From Bettongia penicillata ogilbyi (lineage: Eukaryota; Chordata; Mammalia; Diprotodontia; Potoroidae): DNA of 64,000 nucleotides. Within the stretch, counting starts at the first letter, position 1; every line of letters starts with the position of its first letter. Under the pieces are notes generated by a model. It saw only the letters and a list, made by a program, of their open reading frames with translations. It made no database searches and was not told where the DNA came from. Positions 55,921 through 64,000 of the stretch are shown here, piece after piece. The stretch covers positions 372,001-436,000 of the forward strand of contig JAJHZJ010000755.1 in assembly GCA_023548195.1 (NCBI GenBank). The letters run 5' to 3'. A program made the position numbers and the translations under genes.

Positions 55921-56074
55921 TGATGAGAATTTAATATGCATTGGTGGAGAGCACTTCTACATTAGGATATACACACACCAATGAAATCATAGCTGAGGAT
56001 AGTAAACAAATTGTAATGTACATATATTTCAAGAGAAGTTTATTAGTCTTTGTTTTTTACTAATAAACTCTCAT

Positions 56075-56282
56075 AACATGGTGCAGTAGAAGGAGGACCA
56101 CTGGTTTTGGAGGAGGAGGACCTCAGAATAAATCTCACTTTTGACACAAATGTGTCACTTTGGGACAAGCTACTTAATCTTTTCTCTTTAATCTCTTTAG
56201 TTGTCAAATGAGAGTTGGACTGGATGACTTGAGATCACTTCTACCTTCTAGTATATGACCCTGAGATCCTGTGATCCTATAT
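56075..56282 (+). repeat. MIR-type SINE
   Basis: Sense: 'atggtgcagtagaaggagga', 'actttgggacaagctactta', 'gagttggactggatgacttg', 'gatcctgtgatcct'. Confidence 0.8.
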
Positions 56283-56284
56283 CG

Positions 56285-57165
56285 CTGAATTCAGAATTCA
56301 CAAACCATGGAAAGGGGATAGAAGTGCATAACAACAAAATCTTTTCACTTCTATTTGACTGACAAATCTGACAACAAAAATGGCTGTTCATTGTGAATCT
56401 CCTTTTAGGGTTACCTCAGGCTTTTCTCTTAACACTAAACATAGATGCTCTGAAGGGAAGCAGATTTGATGCCTGGATTTTCATATCAGCAAATAATCAT
56501 AAGAACACCAAAGTACACAGAACAAATGCCTTTGTTGAGAGCACAAGCACTGATGGACAATTCTAGTGCCATTGGTTCATTATATTTTCTTGTATAAAAT
56601 TTTGCCTTTTTGCTTTCTGACAAACATTTAGAGCAAAAGAATCTACCCATGGATTTTCTTAATATAATGAAGTCATCAGTTTAATTTCACAAGCTACCAA
56701 TTTATTTAATACAAGAAATTAACCCTATACCTGAAAGTATCACTACTTAAGAGGTATTCATTTTTATCTGATTTAAAGTGGATTTATTGATTTTCAGCCT
56801 GTGTAATGCTTGGCAATCCATTCTTCATGCTCCACATGTGTCTGTGTATATATGTATAGATCTACATCTACAGACATAGCTGTAACTAGTTATATCTAAA
56901 TCTAAACCTATATAAAATATATATATATATTTCTATATCTATTTCTATATATATTTATAGAAATATGTATATATGTATATGTATATATAAACAACCATCA
57001 ACATTCACACATTTAACTTTTTGACTTCAAGTGTTTGCATAATTTTATTAATGACTTCATTTGTACTTTCATGTTGACAACTGGGCACATTGGGGCTGTG
57101 TATAGTAGAGAAAAAAAATGAGAAGCATAATGTTGTGGAGTGGCTAGTATCTTACTGGGTAGTTT
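56285..57165. other. Unclassified; TA-rich tract at 56905-56995
   Basis: A degenerate ATAT/TCTATAT microsatellite lies near 56905-56995. The rest shows nothing recognised. Confidence 0.4.
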
Positions 57166-57169
57166 GCTA

Positions 57170-57600
57170 CTCTTTTTCACCCTTCAGATGAAGAAATATG
57201 AAGACAGTCTCAAGGGCTCTCTGAAAAATTTTAGTATAGATTATGAGACATGGAAGGCACTGGCAAAGGACCACCTAGTGTTGTGTGCTCAAATCCAAGA
57301 AGGCACTGTGCTCTAGAGGCAAAGTAGAATCACAGTAGCTCAAAAGAAATGTGATGCACAAATCTAGAGACATCTTCATCTCAAATATTCAAATGGACTA
57401 TTTGTGCTTGAGTTGTGACTGAGCCTTCCAAGTTCGTATTGGACTGATCACCCATAGTCGAACACATTGGTTTTGTTTGAGTATGCAGGACAAGCAACAA
57501 TAATGAAGAACTCCTCGTGCATTTGATAAAATCAGCTCACCTTTTCTATGCTCCCACACTCCCAGACTCTTAAGAATTTCAAACCACACATGGAACAGAT
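57170..57600 (+). pseudogene. Non-LTR LINE ORF2 C-terminus with C2H2-like motif
   Basis: 'ggcaaaggaccacctagtgt' and its neighbours translate, with frameshifts, to the motif W..LAKDRP.WR that closes ORF2 in RTE-like and related LINEs. At 57396-57470 one frame reads DYLCLSCD*AFQVRIGLITHSRTH: a C-x2-C-x12-H-x3-H spacing around the typical LINE phrase '.RIGLISHSRTH'. The star is an in-frame stop, so it is dead. The family is most likely the marsupial RTE-like LINE that also supplies SINE tails; that assignment is from memory. Confidence 0.7.
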
Positions 57601-58290
57601 GTCACTGATGGATTATTTCAAGATGATGCATCCTTCATAATTTCCATGACATCCATTCATCGGAAAGAACAGATTGTCAGAGGTGATATCAAGACCTAAT
57701 CATCCTCAATATTTTCTAACAACAGTGATTAGTCTCAGCAATTTCTAAAGGATGGTTTTTAAAGGATGACCAAGATATAAAGGTTTAAAGCAATATAGTG
57801 TACAGTACAATGTTCTCATGCTACTCACTGAGACAGTGGAAGGTAAGATTCAGGTTAAAAAATGTTTTAGTTTTAAGAATTTTATTTGGCATACCATATT
57901 TATGGTACTGTGGATTTCATATCTTATGAACAGTGATATTGTCTGAAATCAATGTGGTTTTCCTTTTTATTGAGATGTTAGGACAAAAAGTCACAACATT
58001 CTAGAGAATTACTAGCAAGGAAACGTTTTTCATGTTACCAATTTTATTTTGTGTACTGTATTTTATGGGATATTTTATAGTTACTTTGTTAGAAAAAGTG
58101 CATTTTATCAGAAGTAATATTTTGTTACAAAGAATTATATGCAAAAAAGTGTGTTTTCAGCAATCTCTAGTGTAAGATTATTGTTTTTGGTAGTTGTGGT
58201 CACCTAAACGCCCTATTTCCCAGAGGTTCAATTGGTTGACATTCATGTTCTTTATTTTTGCTCCATATCCTACCCATCTGAAAGCTGAAG
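57601..58290. other. Unclassified stretch
   Basis: No repeat or gene recognised. May include decayed LINE sequence downstream of the C2H2-like block. Confidence 0.35.
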
Positions 58291-58294
58291 TTTG

Positions 58295-58480
58295 ACTGTA
58301 TATATATGTGTGTGTGTGTATGAATATATACGTATGTACACATATGAATATGTAAATACACCGACATGAATGTGCATGTATACATATTATATGTGCATGT
58401 GTTTCTGTCTGTTACAGATATATGTACACATGTCTGTATATGTGCATATATTTTTCTGTGTGGATAGCTACATATATTGC
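58295..58480. repeat. Degenerate TA/TG-rich microsatellite
   Basis: Irregular TATATG, TGTGTG and ACATATG units. The two minus-strand frames here are repeat translations. Confidence 0.85.
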
Positions 58481-58484
58481 TATA

Positions 58485-58965
58485 TAGACATTAATCACCC
58501 AATGGGAAATTATGCTACAGAGTATATCTACAGTGTGATGTGAAACACAATACTTACACACATATTCCCATCTCCTAGATTCAGGCCTCAGGAAATGTGC
58601 CACAGCCCCACAAAACTTCACTCCCAGAATTCGTTCCAGCAGGGGTTAAGGAAAGAGTATAATGATGGGGAAGAGTAAAAAAAGGACAAAAAAACCTTTG
58701 TATGTGCATAGCTGCCTTCCTTCTCATATCCATTCCCTAAGCATGGGAGACAATAAAGCCTTTTAGATACATCTTAGGAATTCTCATTATCCACAGTATG
58801 TTACCCTGTGACCTACAGCAGGTAATAGAGAAATGTCATGATTAGACCATAAATTTTAGAGCCAGTAGTTTCAAAATTTAAGTGTCTTTGAGTGTATTTG
58901 GACTGGAAGAAGGATTAAACATTCTTCTTGGCTTCAGAAGGCAGAGTTAAGACCAAAAATTTTCA
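58485..58965. other. Unclassified stretch
   Basis: No repeat or gene recognised. Confidence 0.4.
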
Positions 58966-58969
58966 GGAA

Positions 58970-59860
58970 ATCAATCAGTCAACGTTTCTGAAGCACAACT
59001 GTGTGGTATGAGCTGGGCTAAGTGCTAGTGACACCAAAAAAAAAGACAAATGATGGTTGCTGCTCTCCATGAACTCACAGTCTAATGGAGAAGACAACAT
59101 GCAAACAGCAACATGCAAACAAGCATACACAAGATAAACTGGAGATGATCAACAGAAGGAAGGCACTGTCAGTAAGAGAGATTAGGAAAACTTTTTGGAG
59201 AGGGGAGGATGCTAGCTGAGGCTTGAAGGAAGCCAGGGAGATAAAGGGAAATGAAGAGGGAGAGATTTTCAGGCATGGAGGGACAACGAGCGATAAAGCC
59301 GTTATTTTACACTGGAAGAAAAACAAGGAGGCCAGCACCACTGAATCAGAGAGTACACTGTAGGGAGTAATATGCAAGAAGAAAAGGGGAGGGGGTGGGT
59401 CAAGCTTGTGAAGGGCTTTGAATGCTAAACAGGGGACTGTATATTTGGTTGTGGATGTAATAGGGAGCCATATTGAAATGGTATATGTATACATATATGT
59501 GTATATATGTGTGTGCATGTACACACATATATACATATACGTATGTGTTTGTGTATATACACACATGTATACATGCATATGTGTGTGTATGCATATGTGT
59601 GTATATGTGTACATACACATATGTATATATTTATATGTATATCTATCATCATAACTGTAATTTAGAAAGATTAATTTGACAGCTGAGTAGATGATGGGAT
59701 GGAGTAGGGAAAGACTTGAAGCAGGCTTTAGCAATAGTTTAGGCATGATATAATGATGATAACTTGCACTATAGAGGTGGCAGTGTCAGAGGAGAGAAGG
59801 AAATGTATATGAAGGATATTACAAAGATAAAAATAGCAGGAAGACTGTTAACATTCTCTC
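58970..59860 (-). pseudogene. L2 LINE, ORF2 C-terminus and 3' end, antisense
   Basis: Follows antisense L2 order from its 3' end: 'gtctaatggagaagacaaca', 'ggcttgaaggaagccaggga', 'aaggaggccagcaccactga', 'gtgaagggctttgaatgcta', 'tagggagccatattgaaatg', then (after a microsatellite) 'ttaatttgacagctgagtag' and 'ggtggcagtgtcagaggaga'. The 223-codon minus-strand frame at 59075-59746, the longest in the window, is this L2 read through an embedded TA/TG/CA tract. It is not a host gene and lacks the RT catalytic block. Confidence 0.85.
59480..59645. repeat. Compound TA/TG/CA microsatellite inside L2
   Basis: About 165 bp of mixed ATGTAT, TGTGTG and ACACAT units that split the L2. Five overlapping frames on both strands are Tyr/Ile/His/Val repeat artefacts. 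Confidence 0.95.
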
Positions 59861-59894
59861 CCTCTTCACATTTATTTCTATAGACCTATATTAA

Positions 59895-60160
59895 CTTATC
59901 TGAGTCTATGCTGTGTCCCTCCAGAACATGAGCCCTTTTCCAAAGGAAAAAAACTTCTTTATTTTGTCTGTTGTATCCCAGACACCCAGTACAGTGCTTA
60001 GCATGTAGCAGATGCTTAATAAAAGTTTGCTGAATTATTAAACTTAATTGAATTCCTATCCATGCTTTAAGACCCAACTTAAATGTCACCTCCTCCATGA
60101 AGTCTTCCCTTGCTTCCAGGGTGGGTACTACCTCCTCTGGGTATACCTAACGCTTTGCTT
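59895..60160 (+). repeat. L2 LINE 3' pieces, sense, rearranged order
   Basis: 59900-60045 is an L2 tail: 'tgtatcccagacacccagta', 'cagtgcttagcatgtagcag', 'gcttaataaaagtttgctga'. Directly after, 60048-60160 has an internal L2 phrase that normally precedes it: 'aacttaaatgtcacctcctc', 'catgaagtcttcccttgc'. Two separate L2 insertions or a local duplication would explain it. Confidence 0.8.
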
Positions 60161-60202
60161 AAGCCTCTTGTATTCATTTGCCATTGATTATTTGCCTTTT
60201 TT

Positions 60203-60292
60203 ATGTATACAATTTTATTATATATATTTTAGTTTTCAACATTCATTTTTATAAGATTTTGAGTTCCAAATTTTTCTCCCTCCTTCCTTCCC
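60203..60292 (-). repeat. L1 3' end, antisense, part 1 (split by LTR)
   Basis: 'ttttagttttcaacattcat' and 'tttgagttccaaatttttct', as at 10021. The L1 continues at 60755. Confidence 0.85.
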
Positions 60293-60754
60293 TGTATCAT
60301 CAAGGCAATATTCACAGCACTGAGCGCAGCTATGAATATGCCAGAATAGTTCTGAATCTCAAAACATAATAGACTTTATGTATAGAAGGCAGAATAAAGA
60401 CATTTATTCAGACACCAGAAAGTCAAATCTCAACACTAGAAAGCCAAATCCATCATTGTAACCAAGAAATCCATCACAGTAACCAAGAAATCTAAACACA
60501 TTATCCAGCATTCCCACAAATGAGCACCTTCAAGCAGAATGCCCTTCTCTCACTCACAGCCCGCTGCCTGCTTTCTCTGTCCTTCCCAACTCTGACTGCT
60601 GATTCACTTCCTGCTCTACCTCTTTCTGCTCAACATGTTCAGCAAACTTCTTCTACCATAGGCTTCATGTGATACAGACTTTCATGTGACCCAGGTGGGT
60701 CACATGGGCCTATTAATGAATGGAAAAGAGCTTCCCATTTCAGTTACCATTACA
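60293..60754 (-). mobile_element. Solo LTR, antisense, copy 2, nested in L1
   Basis: Starts TGTATCATC and ends ...ACCATTACA, so the ends fit TG...CA with TGTA/TACA symmetry. It aligns with 54116-54594, e.g. 'catttattcagacaccagaa' and 'cacatgggcctattaatgaa'. AATAAA on the minus strand is the complement of 60403-60408. It interrupts an L1 3' end, so it is younger than that L1. Confidence 0.8.
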
Positions 60755-60985
60755 CTCACTTTTCCCTTCCTCAAGACAACAAATAATCTGATACAAGCTA
60801 CACATGGACAATAATGTTGAACATATTTCCACATTATTCAAGTTATGAAAGAAGAATCAGAACAAAAGGGAAAAACCATGAGAACAAGAAAAAAGAACAA
60901 AAAAAGTGAAAATGGTAAACTTTGAAGTGCATTCGGACTCCGTTTTTCCTCTGGATACGAACATCATTTTCCATAATGTATCTCT
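60755..60985 (-). repeat. L1 3' end, antisense, part 2
   Basis: 'aacaaataatctgatacaag', 'acatatttccacattattca', 'gaagaatcagaacaaaaggg' continue the L1 of 60203-60292 after the LTR. Confidence 0.85.
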
Positions 60986-60989
60986 TACC

Positions 60990-61870
60990 ATTGGCTATTT
61001 GGTAATGTGTTTATTTACATGTAGATTTACATGTAGATTTCCACAACTAGCCTGAAGGTTTACAAATTATACAGAACATATCTAGACTCTATGTATCACC
61101 TAGTATTTAGGTTTGTAACCCCTCCAACATGATTAGGCTTTAATAGATATTAGTTGACTAATATGACAAAGGAGAACATATATGAGAAATCTTTAAAAAA
61201 GCCAAAACCTTAATTTGAAATAGTCAAAGGAAACAAAATTCATTGAATATGGAACTTTTCTCATATATCTTAAAATTTACTCCTTGGGTCATAGCATGGG
61301 GTGACCTTTGAGGGGTAGCTTTGAACCTCTTTTGTCTTTGTGAAAACTAAGTAAGACAAAAGACTTCATCAATCTATTTATTTACATATTTATTTATTCA
61401 TTCAGCAATTATTTACCGAGCAACTACCCAAAAGTGTGACTTTTGAAGCAGAATTAGCATTTGGGAATTCTTTCCCTTTCTTATAAAAAATGGTTATCTA
61501 AAAAGGAGATTTTTTTTTCCTGTTATCAAATAACATGATTTATAACTAATGCTTGATGTTACTTGGGGAATCCTTGACTTGGTATTTTGCATTTACCTGA
61601 CACTTCTCCAAGTCAGCCCTGCTAATTTTCAACCTCCTGTTCCCTTAATAAGCCTAGAGTGAATATTTGATACTCTTTCAATTACTTTTTCTCCATATTT
61701 CAATGAGAAAGAGCTCAATAATTGTATTAATGCTACTGCATCAGTGAATAAAGCCACATTATAATAATATTCAGATGAAAACTGGCATTTTATACCTTTG
61801 CTTTGTCAATCTTGAGAACTTTGCAAGATTGCTGCAAAACTATTCATCCAATGAATATTTATTGAAAGTG
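60990..61870. other. Mostly unclassified
   Basis: Short L2-like tail wording near 61385-61430 ('ttcagcaattatttaccgag'). Otherwise nothing recognised. Confidence 0.35.
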
Positions 61871-61871
61871 G

Positions 61872-62072
61872 TTTAATGGAACACTGGAAAGGACACTGGA
61901 CTAGCAGATAGGTGTCTTGGGTCTTAATCTTAGCTTTGTTACTAACTAGCTGTGTGCTTTGGGGCAAGGAACTAAACCTTTCCAGCACTCATTTTCCACA
62001 ATTGTAAAATGAGGAAATTGGCTTAAATAACATTGAAGGTCCCTTGAAGCTCCCATATGGCACATTTTGAAG
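61872..62072 (+). repeat. MIR-type SINE
   Basis: Sense: 'aaggacactggactagcaga', 'cttagctttgttactaacta', 'ttggggcaaggaactaaacc', 'ttgaaggtcccttgaagctc'. Confidence 0.85.
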
Positions 62073-62224
62073 TGCCCGCTGTTTTAAGAGAATGATTCAA
62101 GGCCTCTGGGGGATATGAAGGAAAAGGAAGAACTTATAGTCTAGTTGGGGAGGATAATATATAAAAGAAAAAACAAAACAAAAATTATCAAGGAACAGAT
62201 GAATAGGTAAAATGGTGTAAAATA

Positions 62225-62330
62225 GAGATGGAAATGGATTTGGATTCATGGGATCTGGTTTTGAATTGTGACTTTGCTGCTTAACCACCTATGGGATATG
62301 CCTATTTATTATTGTAAGTGACCAGAGATA
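62225..62330 (+). repeat. MIR-like SINE fragment
   Basis: 'ggatttggattcatgggatc', 'tggttttgaattgtgacttt' and 'gctgcttaaccacctatggg' fit a decayed sense MIR. Confidence 0.5.
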
Positions 62331-62965
62331 ATTGCTCCCTGGGCATGTTTTTGTGTCTAGGGGGCTCAATGGTGAGTTTATTTGCTCATATTTTTCAGTA
62401 AAACTTTCATGCATTTTGGGAACTGTATATTTATTTGCAAGGGGAATTGGTGTTAACATACTGGATAGGGCCAGGTAGTGATTTTTATGTGGGGATGGAG
62501 ACGTTTTAAAGTCCCAAAGGTAAAGTTTCCTGAACCTATGACTTTCTGATTGTGAGGGTCTCGAAAGCTAGCATTATAAACATGAAAAGTTTAATGAAAA
62601 GCACTATGTAATAGAACTATTGTCACAAGATAACATATGAATTTGCTCAATCATCCAAGATGTTTTCTAGCTTTCTTCTTTACAATTTAGGAAACAGCCT
62701 GAGTTGATGAGGTATACCAAAGAACATAATTCATTCTAAAGAAATGACTTGTATTCTCATTCCTTAGGAATGACCTGAATCATTTAGAAATTCTCTGTAC
62801 CTGACATGAGCCTCTTCTTAGGATTTCTGGGATTTTCATCTATTAGAGAATGGTTACCCTTTTCATAATGTAGATAGACAAAATATGTGATGTATTTTTT
62901 TTCTCATCAAGGATGCATCACATTATATAATAAACTCTGATATCTCAGACACTTACTATCTGTAT
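62331..62965. other. Unclassified stretch
   Basis: No repeat or gene recognised. Confidence 0.4.
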
Positions 62966-62969
62966 GACC

Positions 62970-63095
62970 ATGAGGAGTAAGTGAGGCTGGTGACCTTGCA
63001 CAGCCCTCACTCATTCAAATCAAAGCCAACTTCAAGTCATGTCATCATTTTCCTGATGTCAAGGTCCTCTTCAAAAAGAAGGACAGATACATGTT
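62970..63095 (+). repeat. RTE LINE / RTE-tailed SINE 3' end
   Basis: Sense: 'agtgaggctggtgaccttgc', 'acagccctcactcattcaaa', 'tcctcttcaaaaagaaggac'. No tRNA head. Confidence 0.8.
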
Positions 63096-63232
63096 AGTAG
63101 TTCAAGTTGCCTGAATGGGGACATAGCCAGTTGGCTAACTTGGCTCATCCTCTCCCTTTACCTCCTCCTCTCCTCTCCAAAGGATGGTAAATTTTGATGA
63201 CTCAAGGCTGTTCACTTACCTTGAGGTTACTA

Positions 63233-63382
63233 CCTTCCTTCCTTCCTCCTTCCTTCCTTCCTTCCTTCCTTCCTTCCTTCCTTCCTTCCTTCCTTCCTTC
63301 CTTCCTTCCTTCCTTCCTTCCTTCCTTCCTTCCTGTCTTCCTTCCTTCCTGTCTTCCTTCCTGCCTTTCTGCCTTCCTGCTT
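63233..63382. repeat. (CCTT)n tetranucleotide microsatellite
   Basis: About 25 near-perfect TTCC units from 63246, then an irregular GTCTTCC/TGCCTTCC end. Three frames on both strands read as Phe-Leu-Pro-Ser or Arg-Lys-Glu-Gly repeats and are artefacts. Confidence 0.96.
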
Positions 63383-63404
63383 TCCTTCTGCCTAAAAAGA
63401 CCTT

Positions 63405-63612
63405 AGCTGAAGAAGGGCCAGGATATCCCATTGCATCCTGAGCCATCTCCAGTTATCCTGATGAATATCTAGCCAGTGGACCCAGGTGGCTCTGGAGGAG
63501 AAAGTGAGGCTGGTGACCTTGCACAGCCCTCCTTCACTCAAATCAAAGTCAAATACAAGTCCTATCATCATTTCCATGATGTCATGATCCTCTTCGAAAA
63601 TGAAGAATGAAC
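63405..63612 (+). repeat. RTE LINE / RTE-tailed SINE 3' end, longer copy
   Basis: Sense: 'gcatcctgagccatctccag', 'ttatcctgatgaatatctag', 'ggtggctctggaggagaaag', 'gatgtcatgatcctcttcga'. It includes the junction region of the SINE tail but not the tRNA head. It is the second tail within 0.5 kb in the same orientation. Confidence 0.85.
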
Positions 63613-63654
63613 ATAAAATGAAAGACAAACACAAAACTAAGGAAAAATACAAGA

Positions 63655-63800
63655 AAATGAGTATAATACCACCTATCTGTCAGGGCTGTTGTGAGGACCA
63701 AATGCTATATTACTTATAAACCTCTTAGCATGCTACCCTGACACATAATAAACACCACATTAAATGTTAGTTATCATCCTGATCAATATCATTATAATTA
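63655..63800 (+). repeat. MIR-type SINE, 3' half
   Basis: Sense: 'agtataataccacctatctg', 'tcagggctgttgtgaggacc', 'gctaccctgacacataataa', 'aaatgttagttatcatcctg'. Confidence 0.85.
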
Positions 63801-64000
63801 TGTCTTTACCTCCAATTCTCTCTTGAGCAACTTTACCATCTTTGTTTCAATATTTTATTAAATAGAAGCTTCCTGACTGGGTTATCTGCTTCCAGTTTTG
63901 GCAACAGCTCAAAAGCTCAGTATTCTTTTCTCTTGGTACCTCTAGAGAGTAGCTTATAGTAGTAATGTTAATGATTTCATTGCAGTATAACATTGTTAGG
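63801..64000. other. Unclassified stretch to window end
   Basis: No repeat or gene recognised in the last 200 bp. Confidence 0.4.

Noticed and set aside
59400..59679. Several Tyr/His/Val/Ile-rich frames on both strands
   Set aside because: Products of the compound TA/TG/CA microsatellite.
54595..60292. Provirus between the two antisense LTRs
   Set aside because: The interior shows MIR, L2, LINE and simple repeats, with no retroviral gag, pol or env signal.
63184..63446. Three overlapping frames of 70-85 codons on both strands
   Set aside because: All are translations of the CCTT tract.

Overview
This window looks like a piece of a marsupial nuclear genome, most likely an opossum or a relative. 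It reads as an AT-rich gene desert or a stretch of large intron. The evidence is the repeat content. There are tRNA-derived SINEs whose heads carry the marsupial 'GCAGCTAGGTGG...' start, some with an RTE-type tail. There are many MIR/CORE-type SINEs, decayed L2 and CR1/L3 LINEs, L1/HAL1 fragments, solo LTRs, hAT-type MITEs, and many long TA/TG, CTTT and CCTT microsatellites. The species call is inference; no species-diagnostic gene is present.

I found no convincing host protein-coding exon, tRNA, rRNA, snRNA or CRISPR array. Open frames are short (223 codons at most), and most of those that can be explained are repeat remnants or microsatellites read as protein. No new gene system is visible; the interest lies in repeat architecture.

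Layout: 1-5 kb is mostly unclassified AT-rich DNA with two MIRs. 5-8 kb holds a full tRNA/RTE SINE, a 127-bp CTTT tract, an L2 scrap, MIRs and a hAT MITE. 8.5-12.3 kb holds an L1/HAL1 ORF1 remnant, antisense L1 3' ends, a SINE and antisense L2. 12.5-16.6 kb is MIR-rich. 17-19.4 kb holds an interstitial telomeric motif, antisense L2 and a sense L1 3' end. 20-21.7 kb has a second, more complete hAT MITE. 23.7-26.9 kb has an L2 split by an antisense LTR, a second full SINE and another L2. 26.9-33.7 kb contains two related inverted structures: a 74-bp inverted repeat and a ~0.6 kb unit present twice in opposite orientations. 34-39.9 kb has MIRs, a possible LTR and L2 pieces. 40.3-43.5 kb has a sense L1 ORF2/3' end and an antisense L1 3' end. 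44-49 kb has SINE, MIR and L2 tails. 49.2-51.4 kb is antisense HAL1/L1 5' sequence, abutted by a well-preserved GC-rich solo LTR at 51.4-51.9 kb. 53-54 kb is a CR1/L3 reverse-transcriptase remnant. 54.1 and 60.3 kb carry two copies of one antisense LTR family. 57.2-57.6 kb is a LINE C-terminus with a C2H2-like motif. 59-60 kb is antisense L2. 63 kb has a long CCTT tract and RTE/SINE tails.

Many boundaries are estimates made by eye and may be off by tens of bases. Family names rest on recalled consensus features, not on a database search.
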